Positions 55,600-64,000 of a DNA stretch of 64,000 nt are shown here, in pieces. Within the stretch, counting starts at the first letter, position 1; each line of letters starts with the position of its first letter. The stretch is from positions 1,659,501 to 1,723,500 of the forward strand of contig JACCIC010000027.1 in the NCBI GenBank assembly GCA_018907035.1, given 5' to 3'. This DNA is from Sycobia sp. Sy_11 (taxonomy: Eukaryota > Arthropoda > Insecta > Hymenoptera > Epichrysomallidae). Below the pieces are notes generated by a model that saw only the letters and a list, made by a program, of their open reading frames with translations, did not search any database and was not told the DNA's origin. Made by a program: the position numbers and the translations under genes.

Positions 55600-56165
55600 A
55601 CTATCAATATTTATTTAAGAACGGAAATATTTATTTGTTATACAAGATTCATTTATAGTAAATTCATTAATGCGGTATTACTTCATAGTCAAACGACTTA
55701 TTTTGTAAACAGCGCGGACTCGACTCCGTATATATTCATGCACAGGCAGTTAAGGTTACATACGTAAATAATATAATATAAGTGTATGCCCTTGCGCACT
55801 CAATACATCATACTCTATACACACAATGATGTATACATACTTAACACGCCCCCTTACACTTATATTGTACTTACACAAATAATTAAAAATTTACTTATCG
55901 ATATCTATATTAAATTTAACATTTTTCTAAACTTTTCATATTTTTTTCTACTTAGTGATTTTGTAAATATATCTGCAACATTTTCATTTGAATCAACCTT
56001 TACAATGTTAATTAGATTTTCTTTTACGCATTCATAAACATAATGGTAGTGAACCTCTACATGTTTAGAATTTTTAGTAAAATTTCCGTGTTTCGCTATG
56101 TTAATCGCACTAGAATTGTCTTCATATATAGTTACTGGTTCATTACTGGTTCTTTCAACTTGTTG
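55600..56165 (-). mobile_element. Ty1/copia 3' fragment
   Basis: On the minus strand, 56,165-55,905 encodes EPVTIYEDNSSAINIAKHGN, HVEVHYHYVYECVKENLINI and NVADIFTKSLSRKKYEKFRK, the end of copia RNase H. About 60 bases later comes a purine run (AAGGGGGCG) and then TGTTAAGTATG at 55,846, the usual LTR start after a polypurine tract. The LTR continues toward lower coordinates, but its end is not fixed. Everything upstream in pol is replaced by mariner sequence at 56,165. Confidence 0.8.
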
Positions 56166-56470
56166 CATTTGACACGAGTTTTGATCAAGTAATGCCACCA
56201 ATTCTGCATCTTGGAAAACCTTCTCTCTTCCACTGCCATGCTGGTTTTCGACGTGAAAATCGATGTTCTTCAAGCGTTGAAATCACTCTCGGCACGTTTT
56301 TTCACTAATAGCGGCCTCACCATAAGCATTTGAGACCATTCGATGACCCTCAATCGCAGATTTCTTTATATTCAAACACAAAATTAAAACTTTCAGCAAA
56401 TGACGAGAATTTGGCTCGTAATCTCACTTGTTTAATCGAGAATAACTTTATAATACAGACACAAATAAAT
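56166..56470 (-). mobile_element. mariner 5' fragment joined to copia
   Basis: Reading down from about 56,400, the frame gives SEKTCRE, a stop, FQRLKNIDFHVENQHGSGRE and VFQDAELVALLDQNSCQMQQ. This is the N-terminal DNA-binding domain of a mariner-like transposase. At 56,165 it runs straight into copia RNase H in the same frame (55,905-56,273), giving an accidental 122-codon chimera. Confidence 0.8.
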
Positions 56471-56601
56471 TAATATTTCGATGACGTTATGTTTACAAAT
56501 ACATAAGCTTATCATATGACATCTACGAATTCTTTATTTGGACTACCACTTACTGTTACCGATATTTATTGCAAAAAGGCGGAAGCTAAGCTGTACAAAT
56601 T

Positions 56602-56603
<2 letters not shown>

Positions 56604-56644
<41 letters not shown>
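56604..56644. repeat. (TA)n tract at mariner left end
   Basis: TA repeat ending at the mariner terminal repeat (56,645). It resumes after the right end at 57,892 and runs to 57,939. Confidence 0.95.
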
Positions 56645-56648
<4 letters not shown>

Positions 56649-57887
56649 GTTGTCAAATATCACCCTTCCGCCTTTTTGTCTTATGAATTTCGCGGCTATG
56701 TACAATGCACTTCAGAGCTCGTATCTGACAATACTATACATCATTTGAAATATCTTCACATAACGTACAAAATGACGCTATACATGATTAGTTTAGATTT
56801 TGCGTTCAAAAGTTATAGACGTGTAAACGTGGAATTCTTTCCCATGAATTTTCAAGTTTTCCTTCGTCAAAGGCAAATACGCTAGAGAAACGTTTCGTGA
56901 GATTAATGGTATTTTGGGGATGGCACACTATCACTTTGAACCGCAGAGGAATGGTTTCGACGATTCAGAGACGGTGAAAACGACACCATGGATAAGCCGG
57001 CCGGCGGAAGAGTTGTGACGACGAATACCGATCAAATCATGGAATTTATCGACTTAGACCGGCATCTGGCATCTCGTGACATCGCACCATTTTAAACCAT
57101 CTGCAGAAGGCTGCATATAAAAAAAGCTTGATGTTTTGGTGCCGCATGATTTGACGCAAAAAACCTTCTGAACCGACTCAAAGCCTGCGATGTGCTGCTG
57201 AAATGGAACGAACTCGATCCATTTTTCAAGCGGATGGTGACTGGCGACGAAAAATGTATCACGTAATACAATATCATTCGAAAACGGTCGTGGTCCAAGG
57301 CCGGTGGGCCGTCTCAAATAGTGGCCAAGCCGGGATTGACGTCCAGGAAGGTTTTGCTGTGTGTTTTGTGGGATGGGAAGGGAATCATCCACTATGAGCT
57401 CTCCCATATGGCCAGATTCTTAATTCTACCATCTACTGTGAAAAACTGGACCACTTGAAGCAGGCTATCAACCAGAAGCGTTCACAATTGGCCAACAGGA
57501 AGGGTGTAGTGTTCCGCCAGGACAACGCCAGACCACACAATTGGTTGATGACTCGTCAAAAGCTACGGGAGTTCGGATGGAGGTTTTATCGCTTCCACTA
57601 TATTGCCCTGACATAGCGCCAAGTGATTACCACCTGTTTCTGTCTATGGCGAACGCCCTTGGTGGTGTAAAGTTGGACTCAAAAGAGGCTTCTGAATAGT
57701 AGCTGTCCGAGTTCTTCGCAAATAAGGAGCGGGGTTTCTACGAGAGGAGTATTATGAAGTTGCCGTCTAGATGGAAACAGATTATCGATCAAAACGGCGC
57801 ATATTTGAAGTAAATTCGACCACTGTAACTGTTTTTTATAAAGCATTGAATGAACAGTAAAAAAGCTGAAGGGAGATATTTGACAAC

Positions 57888-57891
<4 letters not shown>
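56645..57891 (+). mobile_element. mariner element (cecropia-like), near full length, decayed
   Basis: The terminal repeats are TTAGGTTGTCAAATATCACC at the left and a near-identical complement at the right, with about 25 of 28 bases matching. The element is flanked by TA inside a (TA)n tract on both sides. Length is 1,247 bases, close to the usual 1.28 kb. The transposase is plus-strand but split by many stops and frameshifts. Confidence 0.9.
56820..57820 (+). pseudogene. Decayed mariner transposase
   Basis: Across frames one can read EEWFRRFRDGEN (DNA-binding domain), LLKWNELDPFFKRMVTGDEK (first catalytic Asp), AINQKRSQLANRKGVVF, RQDNARPHNWLMTRQKLREF (second Asp) and APSDYHLFLSMANALGGVKL (third Asp, in another frame). 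FFANKERGFYERSIMKLPSR follows near the end. The order matches cecropia-subfamily transposases. Numerous frameshifts and stops exclude function. Confidence 0.85.
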
Positions 57892-57942
<51 letters not shown>

Positions 57943-57944
<2 letters not shown>

Positions 57945-58873
57945 TACTGTGTATAAATATGAGTAAAACATTATTTATAACTTTTGAAAGGAATTCATCC
58001 CCCTCTAAATAATCCTCCCCCCTCGGATGCAATGCAACTATGCCAATGCTTTTTCCAATTTTCAACACATTTTTTATATTCGTATTTCGGAATGGGCATC
58101 AGTTCCTTCTTCGACTCGGCTTTGGCGTGATTTTTTCGGTCTCCGTTCTCCTTTGGCACGATGTTCGCTCGATTGATCGGTTGATTCTGGATCGTAAAGG
58201 TAGACCCATATCTCATCTCCACTTATTATGCTTTCCATCTTCTCCTGATCGTACGAAAGCATCGTTTCGCAGATCTCCATGTGACGATATTTTTTAAAAA
58301 AATTGAGTGTTTTTGGTACAAATCGAGATTTTACTCTTTTCAGACACAAAATATCTTTCAAAATGGTGTTGACTGACCCATATGAAATTCCAACAATATC
58401 AGCAAGCGCTTTAGTTGTCAATCGACGATTTTGCAGAAACAATTCTTTGATTTTGTCGACGTGTAACACATCAGTAAATTTTCTTTGTCGTTTTTGATGT
58501 GGTTGTCTTCAATGCGTTTTCGACCTTGTTTGAACAATTTGTACCAATCAAAAACACTGGCTCTTGACATTGACTTCTCACCAAAGGCCTTCTACAACAT
58601 TTTGAACGTTTCGATGGCCGATTTTGCTTTTTGCGTACAAAATTGAATTCCACTTCTTTGTTGATTAATTTCAGACATTATAAAAATCGAAGAGATAACT
58701 TTTCTTTGTTCACAAAACACAAGCGTAACTATATGACAAATGAAGATAATTGCGTGAGATTTGATACAGATAAGTCTGACAGTACTACCAATTTAAAAAT
58801 AAAAACATTTGTTCGAAACGATAAACCCGAAAACTTTGAATTGAAAAGTTTGATTCATATTTGTTCAAAGTAG
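57943..58873 (-). mobile_element. mariner-type element, internally deleted
   Basis: The ends share ACTACT[G/T]TG, then an AAATATGA segment, in inverted orientation (57,943 inward and 58,873 inward). They sit at TA tracts or TA dinucleotides. Length is about 930 bases. The minus-strand transposase keeps its N-terminal half and its last residues, with a deletion between them. Confidence 0.75.
57960..58680 (-). pseudogene. mariner transposase fragment
   Basis: Reading down, the frame after 58,680 has NKEVEFNFVRKKQNRPSKRS (shifted). The 131-codon frame 58,074-58,469 then gives NRRLTTKALADIVGISYGSV, RFVPKTLNFFKKYRHMEICE and IISGDEIWVYLYDPES, with the first catalytic Asp. After about 58,150 the text jumps to the C-terminal KCVENWKKHWHSCIASEGG region. 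The second and third catalytic residues are gone. Confidence 0.82.
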
Positions 58874-59837
58874 TATATATATGCGACGCGTGCGCGATAC
58901 TTTTATCATGTAAGATTAACGCGCACGCCGCCACGCCTTGCGCTCGGCTACGTCTCCCATCCGTTTATCTCACCACTCGCACCCAAGTTGGTTTGCCTTC
59001 TTGATGGCAACGGGAAAAATGTCGGACCGTGCGTATGTATGTGTGATAGATGCATGGCTAAGTAAAAGATAAATATTTTATAAAAAGATTTATTTTCTGC
59101 GAGCTTTATGAAATTAATAAGTCTATGATCTAATAATAGCGTGAGAATTAAAATGAGTTTTTTGTTTTTGATGAGGATTATTTTTTCATTGAGAAATTTT
59201 CAGCTATTTTCATGCGATTTAAATTGTGCTTGTAAATAGTTAATATAAAATAAAGTAATTAATATCGAATAATTAAAAGAATTAGCAGCGAATAAAATTA
59301 AGGTAATCAAATATTTTTATATGTTATATATAATATTAATTAAAAATATATAATGAATAAGTATATATAAAATAATAATTAAATACTTATAATCCATTAG
59401 TTTTTATAAATAATAATAAATTCATCTATGTGACGTCTGAGTATATTCACCCATTCGTCCACATCAGCTTTATCCGAAGTACACACGCATATTTTTATAT
59501 AATATACCTGTGCCTTCGATGTACCCTTGTTTGTTTTTGAGCCTGGAGCTTCCTCCACTAGCTCGGGAATACTTTATCAAGCAATTGAATAGGAAAAATA
59601 ACAATTCTATTTTTATTTTGATGCGCTTCCTATGCTCAGTTAGATAAACCGGAGTCCAAGGGCTTCACTTGAATACGGATTCCTATTCTTTTAAAAGGAA
59701 AGCCGTATTCGCCTCGGCCTACCGATTTATTTCTGTCAACAAGAAAATGTATATATATTTATGTGCAATAAAAAAAAGAGGGGCATGTACAGTCCTACCA
59801 TATAGGAGGACCAATCACTTCCCCGAAAGAAATGGAA

Positions 59838-59896
<59 letters not shown>

Positions 59897-59960
59897 AAAA
59901 TGAAATAGTAATTGAATTGTGAAGAAACTTTATTTCTTACTTTTGAGATTTGGCTGTTGA

Positions 59961-60038
<78 letters not shown>

Positions 60039-60612
60039 TGATACGACGTTCTAGACACCTGGGAGATTCTTCGAGACTACTGCCTGCCTGACTGCTACTG
60101 ACTGCTACCGACTTCCTGACTGACTAACTCTTTTTGTGGAAAATTCGGCACTTTATATACCCGATTTTCCTATCAATATCCGCAATCCCTCTCTCAGCTC
60201 CTCGTTTATATAGCTTATTTTATTACTTTGTTGATTTTTCTTATTTCTCGCCTTAATATTAATATAATTTTATAATGTTTATTAGGAAGGTTTATTATAA
60301 TTTTTATGCCAATTATTCATTTTATTTATAATATGGTTTAGTTATTAAAAGTAGTAGTTTTATCGCAAATTAAACATTAAAAATTGTAAACTCGCGCATC
60401 GCTAAGGTACACATTGCGCTACCTAAAAGGCCTTGGTCGGAAACCATACGTCGGCAGGTATTAGGAAGTTGTTTTTCTCGCCCAAATAGGATGATAACAT
60501 ATTGCATGAGATTTGATTACTTTATTTTAGACTTATTTTCTCGATTTTACTTTATTCTACAAAAACTTAATATATACTTATTATTGTTCGTACAACTAAT
60601 ACGTACTGCAAC

Positions 60613-60660
<48 letters not shown>

Positions 60661-60996
60661 TTTAATGTTTATATATTGATTATATACTTTTATAGTTTAT
60701 ATTTTTTATATTTCTTAAAATTAATATTATTTTACTATAACTATTTAGCTCGATGTTACATATATATAACTTAGATAAGATTCGAAGGATATGTCAAATT
60801 GTGAATATTTTAGTAAAAAAAAAAACAAAAAAAATGTACGCGACTCCTAGTTGATAATTAAAATTTTATATTTAACTCCGCGCTGGTATCCTTCCGACGA
60901 TGCCTGATTACGATTGCCTATAGCCGTATGTATCACCCCGTTTTATTTGGTAGACTCGCTATGTGCAGGGGAAGTGGTGACGGGGGGAGAGTGAAG
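58874..60996. other. Gene-free DNA with GA and TA repeats
   Basis: A GC-richer patch at 58,915-59,040 has no recognised content. 59,060-59,420 is AT-rich. (GA)n tracts lie at 59,838-59,895 and 59,965-60,035, and (TA)n at 60,619-60,659. The rest shows no gene. Confidence 0.5.
59965..60035. repeat. (GA)n microsatellite
   Basis: About 35 GA units. A similar tract of about 29 units lies 70 bases to the left. Confidence 0.95.
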
Positions 60997-61100
60997 ATGG
61001 CGATGTCGCCACATCCATACGCTAGATCATCGGCTCACCACCACCCTTCTGCTAATGATCCACTTGGAGTTACGACCGTCCCGGTAGTGTGGATAGTGAT
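60997..61100 (+). CDS. Candidate first coding exon of a host gene
   Basis: ATG at 60,997 sits in a favourable context (GTGAAGATGG). It opens 34 codons beginning MAMSPHPYARSSAHHHPSAN and continuing DPLGVTTVPV, which end at a consensus donor GTGAT|GTGAGTG (61,100/61,101). Codon use is GC-balanced, and 60,900-61,240 is less AT-rich than the surroundings. I do not recognise the protein. No following exon lies within reach before the window's end, which would need a long intron containing the mariner at 61,937. Chance is a real alternative. Confidence 0.3.
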
Positions 61101-61439
61101 GTGAGTGCACGTCGCGGCGAGCGAAGTAGCTTCTTGATATTGTTTTTTCCGCACGAAGACTGCGATCGGATCGGTGGCGACGGTATTATGGACGCAACGG
61201 TCATGAGCTACGCGTCAGCTGTACAGCATACTCGCGGTAAAGGAAAAATAAAGGAAGGAAATGTAACCTTATCCATAGGAAGTGATGTTTTTTCTACGGA
61301 CACGCCTTCCCTGTTCCTACTACATGTTGTGTGTATGCTTGTTCGTTTTTTCTTCTGTCCAGGTCGATAGAGCTCGCTAGGAGATCGAAGAGATGAGGAA
61401 TATTTAAAAATTATATTAAATAAAAGGAAAATCTAGTTT

Positions 61440-61640
61440 GTGTGCGCGTGGCGCTCGATTTAGAGTTATGGAATTTAACACCGAATTCAGCCAACGCATC
61501 ACAAAATGGCGCCCAACACGTGGTTCTACCGATTTGGAAGGAGAGTTCGAATTAGCCAGGTGGCAACGCAATCTTGACCACGTAGCATCATACGGCCGAA
61601 GCGGCCATTGCTGCGGGTTATCGTGCGGCCGGATACAACA
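61440..61640 (+). mobile_element. Possible LTR end with primer-binding site
   Basis: GCATCACAAAA is followed by TGGCGCCCAACACGTGG at 61,507. The TGGCGC[C/T]CAAC motif is the same as the gypsy A primer-binding site (17,713). A GAACTCG- and GAATTAG-rich open frame follows (61,438-61,647). It may be the 5' end of a further retroelement. Neither the LTR start nor gag can be shown. Confidence 0.3.
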
Positions 61641-61936
61641 CGAGTAGCCATATTCTCGTTAACATTGTGTGAATACGATCGTTAAGTTATTCCTATTATT
61701 ATTTTGTTATTGGTTAAATTGCATTGAGGTATAAATACCTAGAAGGTAGTGAAAAGTTACGGCGACGCCTAAATTATACATTGAGAATACGCTTAAATTT
61801 ATTTGAAATTCGAGCTAGAGCAGAGGGACCAAGAGATTACATACATAATTGTAATGTGTAATAGTAATACATTTTTTTAGTAAAATCATCTGAAAATGGA
61901 TAAAAATATAAATTTAATTAGTATCATATAAAAGTA

Positions 61937-61962
61937 TTAGGAGTGTCAATAAGTCTTTCCCG
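61937..61962 (+). repeat. 5' terminal inverted repeat of mariner
   Basis: 26 bases starting TTAGGAGTGTC. They differ from the right repeat at four positions, all in the outer eleven bases. Confidence 0.9.
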
Positions 61963-62108
61963 TTTTTTGTAAGAGATGGCGCCACCAATACTGTGCGAGT
62001 ATTCAATGGTTACATATGTCATAATCAAAGCTTATTCATATGTCAACAATTCCATACTAACACATTAGTTAAAATTTTTTCGCATCATAAATTTTTGATA
62101 TCGTGAAA

Positions 62109-63146
62109 ATGTCGAAATTTGAGCCGAGTCGACGTCATTTGCGGGAAGTTTCACTTTATTGGTTCAATTTGAAGAAATCTGCTGCCGAGACGCATCGATT
62201 GCTTCCGGAGGCTTATGGAGAAGGTTGTGTCGATGATTCAAGTGTTCGCGGATGGTTTCGACGCTTCAAAATCGGTGATTTCGACGTGGAAGACAAGGAG
62301 CGTTCCGGGCGGCCGCAAATCTTTGAAGATCGAGAATTGGCGACTTTGCTTGATGAAGATTCTTGTCAAAGGCAAGAAGAACTTGCTGAAGCATTGGGAG
62401 TTGACCGAACAACCATTTCCAAGCGTTTGAAAGCCATGGGAATGATCCAAAAGCAAGGAAATTGGGTGCCGTACGAACTGAAGCTGAGAGACGTCGAACG
62501 GCGTTTTTTCACTTGCGAACAGCTGCTTCAGCGACATAAAAGAAAGGGTTTTCTGCATCGTATCGTGACTGGCGATGAAAAGTGGATACATTACGATAAT
62601 CCGAAGCGAAGACAATCATGGGGACTACCCGGCCATGCATCATCATCGACGGCCAAGCCAAATATTCATGGCACCAGGCTTATGCTCTGTATATGGTGGG
62701 ACCAGCTAGGTGTGGTTTACTATGAGCTTCTGAAACCGAATGAAAGGATCACAGGCGAGGTCTATCGACGACAATTGATGCGCTTGAGCCGCGCACTGCG
62801 AGAAAAACGGCCACAATACTCCGACAGGCACGACAAAGTTATTTTGCAACATGACAATGCTCGCCCACATGTTGCACCGCCGGTGAAAACATACTTAGAA
62901 ACGCTCAAATGGGAAGTCCTACCCCACCCGCCGTATAGTCCAGACGTTGCTCCGTCTGATTACCATCTCTTCAGATCGATGACGCATGGCCTGGCTGACC
63001 AGCACTTCCATTCCTACGAGGAAGCCAAAAAATGGATGGATGACTGGATAGAGGCCAAACCGGTCGAATTTTTTCGCAACGGGATTCGTATGTTGCCAGA
63101 AAGATGGGAAAAAGTTGTATCTAGCGATGGCCAATACTTTCAATAA
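62109..63146 (+). CDS. mariner transposase, intact DD34D
   Basis: From ATG at 62,109 (an upstream GTG at 62,103 is in frame but not a normal start) the frame encodes 345 residues, the standard mariner length. Residues 1-110 hold two helix-turn-helix regions (AAETHRLL and RGWFRRF; DRTTISKRLKAM) separated by a GRP linker (SGRPQIF). WVPYEL at 119-124 matches the WVPHEL linker motif. The catalytic triad is D156 (VTGDEKW), D249 (QHDNARPH) and D284 (APSDYHLF), with 34 residues between the last two (DD34D). There is no stop or frameshift. The enzyme would cut and paste the element at TA sites. The N-terminal half reappears at 40,986-41,281. Activity is inferred, not shown. Confidence 0.95.
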   Translation: MSKFEPSRRHLREVSLYWFNLKKSAAETHRLLPEAYGEGCVDDSSVRGWFRRFKIGDFDVEDKERSGRPQIFEDRELATLLDEDSCQRQEELAEALGVDRTTISKRLKAMGMIQKQGNWVPYELKLRDVERRFFTCEQLLQRHKRKGFLHRIVTGDEKWIHYDNPKRRQSWGLPGHASSSTAKPNIHGTRLMLCIWWDQLGVVYYELLKPNERITGEVYRRQLMRLSRALREKRPQYSDRHDKVILQHDNARPHVAPPVKTYLETLKWEVLPHPPYSPDVAPSDYHLFRSMTHGLADQHFHSYEEAKKWMDDWIEAKPVEFFRNGIRMLPERWEKVVSSDGQYFQ

Positions 63147-63196
63147 TTCATTTGTAACCATTTTTTCACAATAAAGGCTCAAAATTTGAAAAAATA

Positions 63197-63222
63197 CGGG
63201 AAAGACTTATTCACATACCTGA
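63197..63222 (-). repeat. 3' terminal inverted repeat of mariner
   Basis: 26 bases, reading TCAGGTATGTGAATAAGTCT from the outside, followed by the TA duplication. Confidence 0.9.
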
Positions 63223-63224
63223 TA

Positions 63225-63699
63225 AAATAAAAGTATATTTCTAATTTACTAAGAGATAAATGCTTTCTTTATTATTTTTATCAAGTTATACAAGTAAGAT
63301 TCTTTATATAATTTAAATTATGGAAAAAATGCGTAAAAATTGAAAGTAAATGATACACAGTAAAAATGATTTCAGTTCGTTCAAAGTTGTTAAAAGTATA
63401 TTATTTTATTTCGTGTACAATAAGTTATTTAAATATAATAGTTTACTTGACAAGTTAAAATATTTATTGATTTAATGTTTACTTTTACTCGTAAGAAACA
63501 AGTTTTGTAGTAAATTTCAATTGTATATTTACTATACTTTCATTGTGCTTATGTCGACTGTATTTAGATAAATTAATAAATAGTTATATTCATCTTACAG
63601 TCTAATTCAATAAATTAAAATTAACACATAATAATATCAATATATATTTATATTATAAGTATATATAACTATATATTTCTAAAACCAATAGAAATATTT
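63225..63699. other. AT-rich gene-free DNA
   Basis: No frame or repeat of note apart from short TATATA blocks. Confidence 0.5.
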
Positions 63700-64000
63700 A
63701 TTAATATATGTTGATGATATCTTTACAATCATTCTAGAAGTTTTAGTGGAGGAAATGGTGGATATTTTTAATTCTGTACATGACAGAATTGAATCTACAA
63801 ATGCAATTGAAGTCAATAATCAGTTGAGTCTTTTGGACATCAATGTCTTCTGGTTTAAAAGAATGAAGAAAGATATCGCTGTCCACTGGAATTACCTTTA
63901 TCACCGGTGATTGCTAATTTGGTAATGGAAAAATTAGAAAATATTGCTGTAAATAAGTTAAATTTTGAACTAATTATCTATAAAAGATATGTTAATGACA
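63700..64000 (+). mobile_element. Scrambled reverse-transcriptase fragment, runs off the edge
   Basis: At 63,710-63,850 one frame reads VDDIFTIILEVLVEEMVDIF and later NNQLSLLDINVF, the part of an RT from the catalytic DD onward. At 63,890-64,000 another frame reads PLSPVIANLVMEKLENIAVN and then IYKRYVND, the part leading up to the same catalytic box, here with Asn for the first Asp. The downstream part therefore comes first, which means either two partial copies in tandem or a rearranged one. The motifs fit Penelope-like RTs or a related GIY-YIG retroelement better than gypsy or copia. The exact clade is uncertain. Confidence 0.65.

Larger units (their letters stand above)
61937..63222 (+). 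mobile_element. Complete mariner element (1,286 bp)
   Basis: This element has 26-base terminal inverted repeats, the left starting TTAGGAGTG and the right TCAGGTATG, both ending AATAAGTCTTTCCCG, with 22 of 26 bases matching. TA duplications lie at 61,935-61,936 and 63,223-63,224. Between the repeats are a 146-base 5' untranslated part, one uninterrupted transposase frame and a 50-base 3' part with an AATAAA at 63,169-63,174. All elements of an autonomous mariner are present. A nearly identical truncated copy lies at 40,814, which suggests recent activity of the family. Confidence 0.95.

Overview
The window is AT-rich, repeat-laden nuclear DNA of an animal, most likely an insect and plausibly an ant or other hymenopteran. 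The reasons are several Tc1/mariner lineages, arthropod-type Ty3/gypsy and Ty1/copia remnants, more than twenty long (TA)n tracts, and one clearly recognisable, intron-split host gene. The insect placement is an inference from element content. Nothing looks bacterial or viral: there are no operons, no rRNA and no CRISPR array.

Host genes. The one confident host gene is MRPL39 (mitochondrial large-subunit ribosomal protein L39) on the + strand. Two exons are visible, about 21,794-22,288 and 34,961-35,489. Their splice sites join in phase and give about 336 residues, close to the usual family length. The intron between them is 12.67 kb and is packed with transposons, microsatellites and a 60-bp minisatellite. 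The first coding exon, with the ATG, is upstream and unresolved. Weaker exon-like open frames occur at 1-235 (-), 60,997-61,100 (+) and, tentatively, at four places between 19.3 and 20.9 kb (-). Those last may belong to a gene divergent from MRPL39. GC-rich promoter-like patches lie at 1.24-1.56 kb, 5.7-6.14 kb and 21.1-21.26 kb.

Layout. 0-7 kb: an edge exon candidate, promoter-like GC-rich DNA, a foldback repeat (4.1-4.5 kb), a possible tRNA-derived repeat and LTR-like debris. 7.4-9.2 kb: an internally deleted gypsy element (+). 9.2-13.3 kb: AT-rich DNA with a twice-repeated 230-bp unit. 13.39-18.56 kb: a gypsy element (-) with a full 851-bp 5' LTR, a primer-binding site, gag, protease, the start of RT and a truncated 3' LTR, inserted in a (TA)n tract. 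21.8-35.5 kb: MRPL39. Its intron holds a second copy of the same gypsy family, a 500-bp palindrome, a deleted mariner, a MITE, LTR-like GC-rich blocks and the minisatellite. 38.5-44.7 kb: mariner and copia remnants, then a 5' mariner fragment fused to a second gypsy family (-). 44.7-50.8 kb: mostly AT-rich DNA. 50.8-58.9 kb: four mariner-type remnants, a mariner fragment and a copia fragment. 61.9-63.2 kb: one apparently complete mariner with an uninterrupted 345-aa DD34D transposase. 63.7-64.0 kb: a scrambled reverse-transcriptase fragment.

Main points for a second look: the coding-compatible 60-bp minisatellite antisense inside the MRPL39 intron; the repeated placement of transposon ends exactly at (TA)n tracts; the intact mariner and its almost identical truncated sibling; the palindrome and the TGTG-starting GC-rich blocks; and a perfect 15-bp hairpin followed by eleven G residues just downstream of MRPL39.
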